NCBI GenBank assembly: GCA_964470965.1 | Contig: CAYYIS010000009.1 | Location: forward strand, 57,135 to 121,134 | DNA: 64,000 nt | Source of the DNA: CAYYIS01 sp964470965 | GTDB lineage: Bacteria > JAAXHH01 > JABIQT01 | Direction: 5' to 3' | Shown here: positions 53,521 to 62,892 of the stretch, piece by piece | Position numbering within the stretch: position 1 is the first letter of the stretch | How the letters are laid out: the number at the start of each line of letters is the position of its first letter | The notes under the pieces: model-generated | Seen by the model: the letters and a program-made list of their open reading frames with translations, nothing else | Databases searched by the model: none | What the model was told of the DNA's origin: nothing | Made by a program: the position numbers and the translations under genes

Positions 53521-55677
53521 ATGGATTTAATTCTATATGGGGTAATGGGTGCCGGGGTTGTCGCCCTGTTGTTTTCGCTGTGGCGGACCAGTTGGATTAA
53601 TAAACAGGAGGAAGGCACCGACCGGATGAAGGCAATCGGTGAAAGCATCCGGGAAGGGGCCATGGCTTTTCTCAAAGCGGAATACAAGGTGCTGGCAGTT
53701 TTCGTTCTGGTTGTGGCTATCCTGCTGGGCGTAGGTAATATGAACCGAGCGGATACCAGTGGCCTCATAGCGCTTTCTTTCGTGGTGGGCGCCCTGGCAT
53801 CTGGACTTGCCGGTTTCCTTGGGATGCGCGTGGCCACGAAAGCGAATAACCGAACGACACACGCAGCAAGAAAGGGCCTGGCGCAGGCCTTGAACGTGGC
53901 ATTCATCGGGGGCTCGGTCATGGGGCTCAATGTGGTCGGTCTTGGTGTACTCGGGCTGAGTCTCCTATTCGTTCTCTACACTGGTATCTTCGGATCCGAC
54001 GCTTCAAGTATCGGCAGAGTGCTGAATGTTATCGCCGGTTTCTCGCTCGGCGCGTCCGCCATAGCTTTGTTTGCGCGTGTCGGGGGCGGTATTTACACCA
54101 AAGCCGCCGATGTGGGAGCTGACCTGGTTGGTAAGGTAGAAGCCGGAATCCCCGAGGATCATCCCCTGAACCCGGCATCCATCGCTGACAACGTGGGAGA
54201 CAATGTGGGTGATGTGGCCGGTATGGGCGCCGACCTGTTTGAGTCATATGTCGGATCGATCGTAGGTTCCATGGTGCTGGGCGCCAGCATTCTAGTAGCC
54301 GGCAGTTTCGACATAAACTTTATTATTCTTCCCCTGGCCATCGCGGCCGCAGGAATCGTGATGTCCATCCTGGGAACGTTCATGGTTTCCGTCAAAGAAG
54401 GCGGCAATCCGCAGGCTGGTCTTAACAAAGGCGAATTCGGTTCTTCCCTCCTGATGATTGTGGTGATGTATTTCCTGGTCGACTATTTCCTCCCTGCAGA
54501 ATTCGTGATGGAGGGCGTCACATATTCCAGTATCGGTGTCTTTATCGCTACCACAATCGGACTGTTCGCCGGCCTGGGTATCGGTCTCGTTACCGAGCAT
54601 TACACCGGCATCCACACCAAACCCGTGATCGCCATTTCAGAACAATCGGTCACCGGTTCGGCCACTAACATCATCGCCGGCCTCGGCGTGGGCATGCAAT
54701 CTACGGCTATTCCGATTCTTCTGATCGCGGCCGGTATCATGGGCGCGTATCATTTCGCCGGCCTGTACGGGATTGCGATGGCCGCCCTTGGTATGCTTTC
54801 CAATACGGGTATCCAGCTTGCGGTGGACGCCTACGGGCCTATTTCCGACAATGCCGGTGGTATCGCTGAAATGGCCGACCTGCCCGCAGACGTCAGGGAG
54901 CGGACAGATAAGCTCGACGCGGTCGGCAATACCACCGCCGCCATCGGTAAGGGATTCGCAATTGGTTCCGCGGCCCTGACGGCCCTGGCGCTATTTGCAG
55001 CCTACATGGTTCAAGCAGGTATAACGAGTATCGATATTTCTAATCCCCGCGTGATGGCCGGCCTTTTCGTCGGCGGTATGTTGCCGTTCCTTTTCTCGTC
55101 GCTGGCCATGGGGGCGGTAGGCCGGGCGGCCATGGCTATGATCGAAGAAGTGCGGCGTCAGTTCAACACCATACCTGAATTGAAGGCAGCGCTGGCGGTA
55201 ATGAAGAAGTACGATGAGCATGAAGAAATGTCAGGCGAAGACCAGAAGGTCTTTGATGCAGCCGACGGCAAGCCCGAGTATGCCCGGTGCGTTGCAATTT
55301 CAACGACAGCAGCCATTAAAGAAATGGTGGTGCCGGGGTTGCTGGCGATTGTTTCGCCGGTGCTGGTCGGCTTCATATTCGGTCCGGAAACTCTGGGCGG
55401 TCTGCTGGCCGGCGTCACGGTCGCCGGGGTACTGATGGCTATCTTTCAATCGAACGCGGGCGGTGCATGGGACAATGCCAAGAAAATGTTCGAAGAAGGG
55501 GACGGCCTGGTCATTAAGGGCGAACTGTTTGCCAAAGGCTCCGAGCCGCACAAAGCCGCGGTCGTGGGTGATACGGTGGGTGATCCCTTCAAGGATACAT
55601 CCGGTCCCTCTCTAAACATCCTGATTAAGCTCATGTCGGTGGTGTCGTTGGTGATTGCGCCGCTGCTCGCGTTGTAG
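53521..55677 (+). CDS. hppA: Membrane-bound proton/sodium-translocating pyrophosphatase
   Basis: 718 residues with about 16 transmembrane helices, the usual length. Active-site blocks are GGGIYTKAADVGADLVGKVE, NVGDNVGDVAGMGADLFESY and GDPFKDTSGPSLNILIKL. GNTTAAIGKGFAIGSAAL has Ala at the position that marks potassium-dependent enzymes (Lys marks independent ones). It pumps protons or sodium using pyrophosphate. GAAGGAGG precedes the ATG. The ion is not decided. Confidence 0.97.
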   Translation: MDLILYGVMGAGVVALLFSLWRTSWINKQEEGTDRMKAIGESIREGAMAFLKAEYKVLAVFVLVVAILLGVGNMNRADTSGLIALSFVVGALASGLAGFLGMRVATKANNRTTHAARKGLAQALNVAFIGGSVMGLNVVGLGVLGLSLLFVLYTGIFGSDASSIGRVLNVIAGFSLGASAIALFARVGGGIYTKAADVGADLVGKVEAGIPEDHPLNPASIADNVGDNVGDVAGMGADLFESYVGSIVGSMVLGASILVAGSFDINFIILPLAIAAAGIVMSILGTFMVSVKEGGNPQAGLNKGEFGSSLLMIVVMYFLVDYFLPAEFVMEGVTYSSIGVFIATTIGLFAGLGIGLVTEHYTGIHTKPVIAISEQSVTGSATNIIAGLGVGMQSTAIPILLIAAGIMGAYHFAGLYGIAMAALGMLSNTGIQLAVDAYGPISDNAGGIAEMADLPADVRERTDKLDAVGNTTAAIGKGFAIGSAALTALALFAAYMVQAGITSIDISNPRVMAGLFVGGMLPFLFSSLAMGAVGRAAMAMIEEVRRQFNTIPELKAALAVMKKYDEHEEMSGEDQKVFDAADGKPEYARCVAISTTAAIKEMVVPGLLAIVSPVLVGFIFGPETLGGLLAGVTVAGVLMAIFQSNAGGAWDNAKKMFEEGDGLVIKGELFAKGSEPHKAAVVGDTVGDPFKDTSGPSLNILIKLMSVVSLVIAPLLAL

Positions 55678-55778
55678 TTTGGATGGAACAGGTAGTCTCT
55701 CGTTGTTGTTACCTCGCGTACTGTTTCATAATGGTAGGAAGATACATGGTACCTGAGGACGGGGAATAGGACAGGCGT

Positions 55779-56567
55779 ATGATTGGTTTTTTTAATGTCA
55801 TCGGGGCGCGAATCATATGGGCTTTAGTCAATCTGGGCCAGTTTTTCAGTATGATCATCGAGATCGTCCGCCTTTTGCCTCGTATTCGTATCTACTGGTC
55901 CTACACCACGGCTCAGATGATAGAAATTGGGCTGCATTCGCTGCCGATCATCCTCTTTATTGCGTTCTTCGCAGGAATGGTTACGGCGGTACAGACCGGA
56001 TATCAGTTTCAGGCCTATATTCCGCTCTACCTCGTGGGAAGCGTGGTGCTGGAATCTGTCGTGCTGGAACTGGCGCCGGTTCTGGGAGGGTTGGTTCTGT
56101 CCGGCCGTGTAGGCGCTAAAATAGCAGCTGAAATTGGTACCATGAAAGTAACCGAGCAGGTTGACGCCATGGAAGCCATGGCCATGAACCCCTATCTGTA
56201 TCTGGCTATCCCGAGGATTCTTGCGGGGATGGTAATGGTTCCCCTCCTGGTGGTGTTCGCCGACCTGATGGGGGTCCTCTCGGGTCTGGTGGTCGCGGTG
56301 AACACGCTGGATGTCTCCATACCCGATTTCGTAAAGGGAATGCGGGAGTTCTGGAATGAAAGAGACGCCTATTTCGGTGTTACAAAAGCGTTCAGCTTCG
56401 GATTGGCGATCACATCCATCGCTTGTTACCAAGGATTCAAGGTCCCCACGAATTCAGGTGCCGAGGGCGTAGGTGCGGCTACCACAAATACGGTGGTCGT
56501 TTCCTGCCTTGTGATACTGGTACTGGATTATGTACTGGCAAAATCCTTGCTGTATACAGTTATCTGA
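55779..56567 (+). CDS. mlaE: MlaE-type ABC lipid-transport permease
   Basis: 262 residues with about five transmembrane helices. The EQVDAMEAMAMNPYLYLAIPRILAG motif is characteristic of MlaE permeases, as are GLVLSGRVGAKIAAEIGTMKV and the C-terminal GFKVPTNSGAEGVGAATTNTVV. It exchanges phospholipid between membranes with MlaF (ATPase) and MlaD. It begins 101 bases after hppA. No MlaF ATPase gene lies adjacent. Confidence 0.95.
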   Translation: MIGFFNVIGARIIWALVNLGQFFSMIIEIVRLLPRIRIYWSYTTAQMIEIGLHSLPIILFIAFFAGMVTAVQTGYQFQAYIPLYLVGSVVLESVVLELAPVLGGLVLSGRVGAKIAAEIGTMKVTEQVDAMEAMAMNPYLYLAIPRILAGMVMVPLLVVFADLMGVLSGLVVAVNTLDVSIPDFVKGMREFWNERDAYFGVTKAFSFGLAITSIACYQGFKVPTNSGAEGVGAATTNTVVVSCLVILVLDYVLAKSLLYTVI

Positions 56568-56583
56568 TTAAAGGAGTTCCACA

Positions 56584-57495
56584 GTGTCGAACCCTTCCAA
56601 GAAAAACAGGATACCCGACGAAGCCAAGCTGGGAGGCGTGTTTGTCCTGGCGATCCTGGTGTTTGTATTCGGTCTGTTTTTCCTGAAAGACTACAGGATT
56701 ACCGGCGGCACGTATGAGTTGAAAGCCAAATTCGAAAATTTATCCGGTATCAAAAACAAGGATCCGGTGCTGTTCGGAGGCGTGAAGGTCGGAATGGTCA
56801 TCGGCGTCGGATTCGAGGATCATGCGCCTTACGCCATCATGAGGATATACGATGAGTTCACGGTGCCTGTGGACTCCAAGGTTCAGGTGATAAGCAGGAG
56901 CATGCTCGGGGAACTGGGGCTTGAAATAAAACGTGGGACCAGTACGACTATGGCTCAGGAGGGAAGCGTACTAGAAGGCATGGGCGCTCTGGGTTTGGAC
57001 AGCGTGATCGGCAAGGCGGATTCCCTCAGCGGCGGCCTACAGTCTCTGCTGACTAACGTCAATCGTTTATTTGGTGATGACCTGGACAGGTCCCTCTTGG
57101 GGAGCCTGAACAATGTGGAAGCGCTTACAGGCGAAATGAGGGTGACACTGCGTCAGGAGCAGAGCCGAATCAACAGAACACTGTCAAATCTCGATTCCTT
57201 GCTCAATACGGCGAAGGAAATATCCGTTTCGGAACGGGAAAAAATATCGGCAACAATGGGCAATATGAGGAAGGCCTCTGCCCGCCTGGACGTAATGATA
57301 TTGGAGTTTCAAGGCGTTTCTTCGTCTCTGGCTGCCATCATGCAGAAAATCGAACGCGGCGACGGGACGCTGGGGAAGCTGGTGAATGATGACAAACTGT
57401 ATACGGACATGAATCGTCTTATGGTCAATCTGGACGGTCTGGTGTCGGACCTCAAGGAAAATCCGAAGCGCTATCTGAACGTGTCCATATTCTAA
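56584..57495 (+). CDS. mlaD: MlaD/MCE-domain lipid-binding protein
   Basis: 303 residues: an N-terminal helix at about 14-36, then an MCE domain (YELKAKFENLSGIKNKDPVLFGGVKVG, VQVISRSMLGELGLEIKRG), then a long helical region (GLQSLLTNVNRLFGDDLDRSL onward) that would form a periplasmic barrel or tail, ending NPKRYLNVSIF. The GTG start at 56584 follows AAAGGAG. It forms hexamers with MlaE in other bacteria. MlaF is not encoded in the window. Confidence 0.93.
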   Translation: MSNPSKKNRIPDEAKLGGVFVLAILVFVFGLFFLKDYRITGGTYELKAKFENLSGIKNKDPVLFGGVKVGMVIGVGFEDHAPYAIMRIYDEFTVPVDSKVQVISRSMLGELGLEIKRGTSTTMAQEGSVLEGMGALGLDSVIGKADSLSGGLQSLLTNVNRLFGDDLDRSLLGSLNNVEALTGEMRVTLRQEQSRINRTLSNLDSLLNTAKEISVSEREKISATMGNMRKASARLDVMILEFQGVSSSLAAIMQKIERGDGTLGKLVNDDKLYTDMNRLMVNLDGLVSDLKENPKRYLNVSIF

Positions 57496-57827
57496 TTGTC
57501 AGGTTTTCATTTCCGTCAGGTCGGGTGAATCTATCACAGAACCGATTGCCTGCCGTGATGTCCCGTGTCCAGACTGGTAGGAAACACGACGTCCAGGATC
57601 ACCTTTCGCGTGTGTTTTACGCACAGAGTTCCGTTCTGATACGTCCAAGCGTTTCCTCTTCCTGAAGACGAGCATCGGGGAACACCGGGTCCATCCGGGT
57701 ACCTGCAGCGATTCCGTCCCGGAACGTGTGGCGGTGTAGATAACCACTGTCATCTGTTCCACTCTCCGCACTCCATATTGCCGTCATCCTGTATATGCGA
57801 GGCGGGGGAATTTGTCTGGAGGCAAAC
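57496..57827. other. 330-base gap before the O-methyltransferase gene
   Basis: Nothing is recognised apart from a small hairpin (GCGTG/CGCAC near 57608) and the GGAGG at 57813 for the next gene. Reading frames on the minus strand lack ribosome-binding sites and similarity. Confidence 0.5.
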
Positions 57828-58457
57828 ATGTCCAATGTTCTGCCGGAACGGCTCGATGCCTATCTGTCCGGCCTCATGCCGGACCGCGATGAGATATTGA
57901 CTGAAATGGAAGGCTTTGCGAAGGATCATCGCGTACCGATTGTTGGACCGCTGGTTGGCCGAGTCCTGCACCAGCTGGCCCTTCTCAAAGGCGCCAAGCG
58001 GGTCTTTGAAATGGGGTCGGCAATTGGTTATTCAACCATCTGGATCGCCAGGGCCATAGGTGAGGAAGGAAAGTTGTACTATACGGACGGCAGCGAGGAA
58101 AACGCCGTCCGGGCGAGAGATTACCTGGCCCGGGCAGGCGTATCGGACCGGGTAGAAGTGATGGTAGGCGATGCACTCGCGTTGTTGGAGCAGACCGAGG
58201 GGTCCTTTGACATTATCTTCAACGATGTGGACAAGCACGATTATCCCCGTGTTTTCGATCTGGCCCTGCCACGCTTACGGCAGGGCGGCCTGCTGATAAC
58301 GGATAATGTCCTGTGGAGTAATCGCGTACTTGAACCATCCGATGATCTGGATACCGAGGCCATACAGGAGTACAACAGAAAAGCAAACGAGTCGAGTGAT
58401 GTGTGGACGACGATTATTCCGATACGCGACGGTGTGTCCGTCAGTCTGAGACTGTAA
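57828..58457 (+). CDS. Family 3 O-methyltransferase (caffeoyl-CoA/catechol type)
   Basis: 209 residues. VFEMGSAIGYSTIWIARAI is the SAM-binding motif; FNDVDKHDYP and LLITDNVLWSNRV hold the metal and catalytic residues of cation-dependent methyltransferases. The ATG at 57828 follows GGAGG at a normal spacing and is preferred over a longer frame from 57795. It methylates small hydroxylated compounds in relatives. It sits alone before the sugar-acid kinase gene, 38 bases upstream. Confidence 0.88.
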   Translation: MSNVLPERLDAYLSGLMPDRDEILTEMEGFAKDHRVPIVGPLVGRVLHQLALLKGAKRVFEMGSAIGYSTIWIARAIGEEGKLYYTDGSEENAVRARDYLARAGVSDRVEVMVGDALALLEQTEGSFDIIFNDVDKHDYPRVFDLALPRLRQGGLLITDNVLWSNRVLEPSDDLDTEAIQEYNRKANESSDVWTTIIPIRDGVSVSLRL

Positions 58458-58495
58458 AATCATCCATCCACATTGGAATCATAAGGACAGTAACA

Positions 58496-59644
58496 ATGAG
58501 TACACCCATATCTTATGCTGATTTAAAACAGGCCGATGCCTGCAGATATGACGGCGTGTCCCTGGGAGAAGTGATGTTGCGAATCGATCCCAGGGATGTA
58601 CCTACGGCCCGTGCAAGGGACAACGTGCGGCTTTACCACGGCGGCGGGGAGACCAACGTTTCCTGCGGGCTGTCCTATACATTCGGCCTCCGAACCGCTG
58701 TATTAACCGCACTCGTGAATGATTCGGTCGGTGAGAATATCAGGAACCAGCTGAGAGAGGCCGGGGTCGGTACCGAGAAAATAATCTGGTGGAACACGAA
58801 AGATGACGGGTCAGAGTACTCTACGGACGGCAAGGGATCGATAATCAACGGCATCAACTTTACCTATGTGGGCAGCGGCGTAATACCGTCCGAAACCATC
58901 TACTACCGCGCAAATTCCGCCGCCACACGCCTGGCGCCCGGTGATTATGACTGGGACACCCTGTTCGGTGAGGAAGGTGTCCGTGTATTCAACACCGGTG
59001 GGATCCTGACGCTGATAGGTCCCAGGACCGCCGATCTGGCAATAGATGCCGCACGCAAGGCGGCAGAACACGGGACGTTCGTATCCGCGGATCTCAATTA
59101 CCGTTCAAAGGTTCAGCCCGACAAGAGCGTAGCCCGCAGCATCAACCAGCAGATTGCTCCTTACATCGGCATGCTCGTGGGTAACGATTCGGATCTGGCG
59201 GATGCACTCGGATACGAAACGCATGCGCCCGCTAACGCCACTTTCTTGGAATGGCTGGAAGCCTACAAGGTAACGATAGGACAGGTCGCGGCGGATTTTC
59301 CCAACCTGAGTCTTATCGGCACCCAGTGGCGCGGTGCACACAATGCCGATCTGGTTAGCTGGGGCGCCGTACTGTATGATGTACGGAACGACCGGTGGTA
59401 TGTAGCACCGGTGCGGGAGAATGTTCCGATCCGGGATCGTACCGGCGGAGGCGATTCCTTCGCATCGGGCGTGCTTGCCGCCCTGCTCAAGGGGAAAGAT
59501 CTCGAGACGGCCGTAAACTGGGGTGCCGCCCACGGAATGCTCGTACAGGAAACCCCGGGTGACATCACTATGATCAACCAGGGGGCCGTTGAGAAGGAGG
59601 CGCAGCGGGCCCAGGCCGGCGGCGGGGTGAAAGCGGCACGTTAG
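58496..59644 (+). CDS. kdgK: PfkB-family kinase, probable 2-keto-3-deoxygluconate kinase
   Basis: About 382 residues. RLYHGGGETNVSCGLSYTFG is the first PfkB signature and RDRTGGGDSFASGVLAA the second, with the catalytic Asp. The N-terminal YDGVSLGEVMLRIDP resembles KdgK proteins. The ATG at 58496 follows AAGGA. The neighbouring aldolase-like gene begins 59 bases downstream, supporting a role in phosphorylating 2-keto-3-deoxygluconate. Other sugars cannot be excluded. Confidence 0.8.
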   Translation: MSTPISYADLKQADACRYDGVSLGEVMLRIDPRDVPTARARDNVRLYHGGGETNVSCGLSYTFGLRTAVLTALVNDSVGENIRNQLREAGVGTEKIIWWNTKDDGSEYSTDGKGSIINGINFTYVGSGVIPSETIYYRANSAATRLAPGDYDWDTLFGEEGVRVFNTGGILTLIGPRTADLAIDAARKAAEHGTFVSADLNYRSKVQPDKSVARSINQQIAPYIGMLVGNDSDLADALGYETHAPANATFLEWLEAYKVTIGQVAADFPNLSLIGTQWRGAHNADLVSWGAVLYDVRNDRWYVAPVRENVPIRDRTGGGDSFASGVLAALLKGKDLETAVNWGAAHGMLVQETPGDITMINQGAVEKEAQRAQAGGGVKAAR

Positions 59645-59703
59645 TAGGAGCATTGAATAGTGAAAATCGGCAATCCTTGGACCACCGAATAGACGAGGGT
59701 AAA

Positions 59704-60528
59704 ATGGCTGGGTATACACCGGATATTGAACGGACAGAACGATTGATCAAGGATGTGGGGAAAGTGGTAGTGATCGGCAAACCGCAGGTGCGGAATAAGG
59801 AAGATGTGGGAGCGGACGGCAAACCGGTGATTCGCCCGGAGTATATCGTGGCTTTGATAAAGGGTGTGTGGGAAGCCGGGTTACCCGCTGAGCTGACGTT
59901 TCGGATTCCGGAATCTATCCTGCGGGAGGCCATGGAGGAACTGGCACCGGAACGGGCCAGATGGTATGCTGAGGGTAAGGAGGTCCTGCTGGGCGTGGGC
60001 AGTGTCTGCGCCTATGGGGAACTGGAGGCCGCACTCGGAATGGGCTTCGATTTCGTGGTAGCGCCATCGAACGGCATCGGCGGCACGACGCTGCGGGACG
60101 GAGGTTACCGCGATCCGATAGACTTTGTCCGCTTGACAAGGGAAGCCGGCATTTTTTCCGCACCGGCGGCGTTCAGCCCCAGCGAAGTGGGGTTCTACCT
60201 GTTCCGGGACGACGGCCTGCGTCCCGACGCGCTTAAGATCTTCAATTCCGAACTGCTGGCCTCCAACGACTCCAAAGCGCTGGGTGGCCTGCTGGCTCCC
60301 TTCGCCCGGGACGAAGGGGAATATTCCAATAAAGGGTTTGTAATTATGCCCACGGGGGCAGTGAACCGAAAGACCGGACCGGCGTTTGAAGACGCCATCC
60401 GGAAAAACGGGTTTTATCCTGTGCTGGGTATGTCGGATCCGTTAAAGGATATGGCGGAGCGGGCCACGACGAATCCTGCGGATTATACGGCAACGGCGAA
60501 GGCGTTTCTGGTGGAGTACGACGGTTAG
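59704..60528 (+). CDS. KDPG/KHG aldolase-like TIM-barrel protein
   Basis: About 274 residues, longer than the usual 210 of KDPG aldolase. The strand LKIFNSELL carries the lysine that forms the Schiff base in KDPG aldolases (there usually FKFFPAE), and GMGFDFVVAPSNGIGG and GFVIMPTGAVNRKT follow the same pattern. The ATG at 59704 follows GAGGG; a longer frame from 59653 is not needed. Cleaving KDPG to pyruvate and glyceraldehyde-3-phosphate would follow from the kinase next to it. Confidence 0.75.
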   Translation: MAGYTPDIERTERLIKDVGKVVVIGKPQVRNKEDVGADGKPVIRPEYIVALIKGVWEAGLPAELTFRIPESILREAMEELAPERARWYAEGKEVLLGVGSVCAYGELEAALGMGFDFVVAPSNGIGGTTLRDGGYRDPIDFVRLTREAGIFSAPAAFSPSEVGFYLFRDDGLRPDALKIFNSELLASNDSKALGGLLAPFARDEGEYSNKGFVIMPTGAVNRKTGPAFEDAIRKNGFYPVLGMSDPLKDMAERATTNPADYTATAKAFLVEYDG

Positions 60529-60557
60529 AAACCTGAAGGAGTGCGGGATGTTCGAAC

Positions 60558-60728
60558 CTACACCTCATCTCCTTCTTCCTCTACTTCCTCTTCCTCCGGC
60601 AATTCCTCCCGTACCTCGCCGATCAGTTCGTGGACGCGTTTGCGGAGCCGATCCGCCTCACGGCCGATCTCATCCATCTCTTCCAGCATCTTCTCAAATT
60701 CATCATCGCTTATCTTTTTCCGAGACAT
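60558..60728 (-). CDS. Small acidic coiled-coil protein
   Basis: 56 residues: charged heptads (EKMLEEMDEIGREADRLRKRV) followed by an acidic tail (ELPEEEEVEEEGDEV). A GAGGAGGAAG lies before the ATG at 60728, which argues for a real gene despite the length. It converges with the aldolase gene, whose stop is 30 bases away. The function is unknown; such proteins may act as chaperones or partners. Confidence 0.7.
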   Translation of the reverse strand: MSRKKISDDEFEKMLEEMDEIGREADRLRKRVHELIGEVREELPEEEEVEEEGDEV

Positions 60729-61093
60729 GCAGCTTCCTCCTCGGATTGGCGGCATCGGAGGGATTCGGTAATCTGAAAAGTGGTTATCACATGTACAGTA
60801 TAAGCTCAACCATCGCATGTCAACAAAAAATAGCGGTACGCGGACAACCCGGATTTACAGGTTTCTAAACCGGTTCTATAGACCTTGACGCCGTCCGGAA
60901 TACCAATAAATTACAAATAGGCCGCTTATATTGCATGTGTCAGAAACATGATCGATACCGCCCCGCATCGCTGCAGATGAGGGAGAAGATGGACGATAAA
61001 CCGAATCAGGAGATCGGGTAGCCAACGTTCTCAAACTTATACACACTGAACCGGACTCAAATCCCCGTCCATGTCAACCCCATCAACGAACCA
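60729..61093. other. 365-base gap before the methyltransferase gene
   Basis: No gene or RNA recognised. A weak promoter-like pair (TTGACG at 60885, AAATTA at 60908) might serve the plus-strand gene at 61094, whose ATG lacks a clear ribosome-binding site. Confidence 0.4.
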
Positions 61094-61873
61094 ATGAACA
61101 GATCTCCTTCTTCCAACTGGTACGAGAGTGCCTTTCAGCTCGATTATCTCCGAGTTTACAAACATCGAAACGATGACGAAGCGCGCAGGCAGATCGATTT
61201 TCTGACCGACACGCTTAGCCTCGAACCGCCTCTTGATGTATTCGATCTGAGCTGCGGGGACGGGCGTCATTCTGTGGAATGGGCCAGGCGGGGATACCGG
61301 GTTACCGGCCTGGACCTGTCTGCAGAGCTCCTGGAGAAAGCCCGTGAACGGACGAAAGCGCTCGAACTGGACATAGAGTTTATAAGAGGGGATATGCGCG
61401 ACATCCCGTACACCGACTCATTCGACCTGCTGGTTAATTTCTTCACCAGCTTCGGATATTTCCGGGAGGATGAGGAAAACGCCCTGGTCCTCAAGGCGAT
61501 CTTCAACGCGCTCCGTCCGGGCGGACGCTTTCTGATGGATTATCTGAACCGTGACCATGTCCTCCAAACGATCGTACCCCGGGACCGAAAAGAGATCGAC
61601 GGTGCGGTCCTGGAACAGAGCCGGTGGATATCGGGCGATTCCGACAAGCCGGGTTCGCATGTGCGCATTAACAAACAGGTCATCATGACAGAAGGCGACA
61701 AAAGCCGTACCTACGAAGAATCCGTCCGCATGTATACCCTGGAGGAGATGTTCGACATGACTTCCGCCGCGGGCCTGGCCATAACGCATACATTCGGTGA
61801 TTTCGACGGCAGACCGGTGGACCCGGATGCACCACGGTTGATTCTGATAGGGAGTAAAGGACCGGTTCGTTGA
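61094..61873 (+). CDS. SAM-dependent methyltransferase (class I)
   Basis: 259 residues. The SAM-binding motif is DVFDLSCGDGRHSVEWARRGYRV (motif I with CGDG), with LDLSAELLEKARER and FIRGDMRDIPYTDSFDLLVNFF further on. The C-terminal SRTYEESVRMYTLEEM is seen in small-molecule methyltransferases. It is located just before a SAM hydrolase gene, with a perfect hairpin between. The substrate is unknown. Confidence 0.88.
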   Translation: MNRSPSSNWYESAFQLDYLRVYKHRNDDEARRQIDFLTDTLSLEPPLDVFDLSCGDGRHSVEWARRGYRVTGLDLSAELLEKARERTKALELDIEFIRGDMRDIPYTDSFDLLVNFFTSFGYFREDEENALVLKAIFNALRPGGRFLMDYLNRDHVLQTIVPRDRKEIDGAVLEQSRWISGDSDKPGSHVRINKQVIMTEGDKSRTYEESVRMYTLEEMFDMTSAAGLAITHTFGDFDGRPVDPDAPRLILIGSKGPVR

Positions 61874-61918
61874 TAGGTTGGGAGACGGCAACCCAAAACT
61901 CCTAAAGCGTTTCGAAAA

Positions 61919-61949
61919 CATCCGGCCGGACGACTTGCCCGGCCGGATG
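61919..61949. other. Perfect 11-bp inverted repeat between methyltransferase and SAM-hydrolase genes
   Basis: CATCCGGCCGG at 61919-61929 and CCGGCCGGATG at 61939-61949 with a nine-base loop. On the minus strand it is followed by TTTT, so it could terminate transcripts there; on the plus strand no T-run follows. It starts 45 bases after the methyltransferase stop and ends 31 before the next ATG. Confidence 0.8.
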
Positions 61950-61980
61950 GCCGCCGGCGAACCGAAAGACCATTGAGCCT

Positions 61981-62772
61981 ATGAACCAGCCCATCATCAC
62001 ATTCCTAACAGATTTCGGCCAACAGGACGGTTTCGTCGGCACCATGAAGGGGGTCGCCCTCGGGATCAATCCGGGGGTGTCGCTCGTGGACATTACCCAT
62101 GAGGTGCCGCCCCAGGATGTGGAGGAGGCCGCGTATCTTCTCAGGAACGCCTATACCTATTTTCCTGACGGCACGATCCATGTAGTGGTGGTCGACCCCG
62201 GCGTGGGTACGGACAGAACGGGGATCATAGTGGAGACAGACAGGTTCCGGTTCGTGGGGCCGGACAACGGTGTTTTTTCATATGTGTATCAGGCGTCGCC
62301 CCGCGCGAAGGTAACCTGTATCGACAACCCGGAATACTGCCTGCCTCATGTGAGCCATACCTTTCACGGCCGGGATGTATTTGCACCGGTGGCTGCCCAT
62401 CTGTCGCATGGCGTGCAGACGTCCGCCTGCGGACCTGAGGTCGACAACTATGTGAGTGGCAGGATATCCACTGCGCATGTGACCAGGGGATCCATACGCG
62501 GCGAGGCTATGCATATCGACCGGTTCGGGAATGTGGTGACGAACATATCGGAAGATCAGTTTTTCGAAAGCACCCGCGGCCGGTCGTACCGAATCGAATT
62601 CGAAGGCATGATCATCGACCGTTTGAGCGTGACCTACGCGGATGCGGCCCAAGGTGAAATGCTCGCGGTCATCGGAAGCGCCGGGATGCTGGAGATATCG
62701 ATCAACCGCGGCAACGCGGCTCAGGAGCTGGGTCTGGCCAGAAGGAGTCCAATAACGGTGGTCATGGGGTGA
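61981..62772 (+). CDS. S-adenosylmethionine hydrolase (DUF62 / SAM hydroxide adenosyltransferase)
   Basis: 263 residues. The family blocks are clear: ITFLTDFGQQDGFVGTMKG at the N-terminus, VVVVDPGVGTDRTGI, VGPDNGVFSYV, and HGRDVFAPVAAHL, then HIDRFGNVVTNIS in the C-terminal domain. It splits SAM into adenosine and methionine using water and is related to fluorinase and chlorinase, whose substrate-binding residues cannot be judged here. It follows a methyltransferase gene and may keep SAM levels in check. Confidence 0.92.
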   Translation: MNQPIITFLTDFGQQDGFVGTMKGVALGINPGVSLVDITHEVPPQDVEEAAYLLRNAYTYFPDGTIHVVVVDPGVGTDRTGIIVETDRFRFVGPDNGVFSYVYQASPRAKVTCIDNPEYCLPHVSHTFHGRDVFAPVAAHLSHGVQTSACGPEVDNYVSGRISTAHVTRGSIRGEAMHIDRFGNVVTNISEDQFFESTRGRSYRIEFEGMIIDRLSVTYADAAQGEMLAVIGSAGMLEISINRGNAAQELGLARRSPITVVMG

Positions 62773-62892
62773 GTGTTCAGGGTAGCCGGCACACAGTGTC
62801 TCGAAGGAGGCGCCACCCCTGTGCAACGTCAACTCTTCGGTAGTCGCCCTGCCGTCTTTTCAACAGACTAATGAATCAATCCGGTAAATCCC

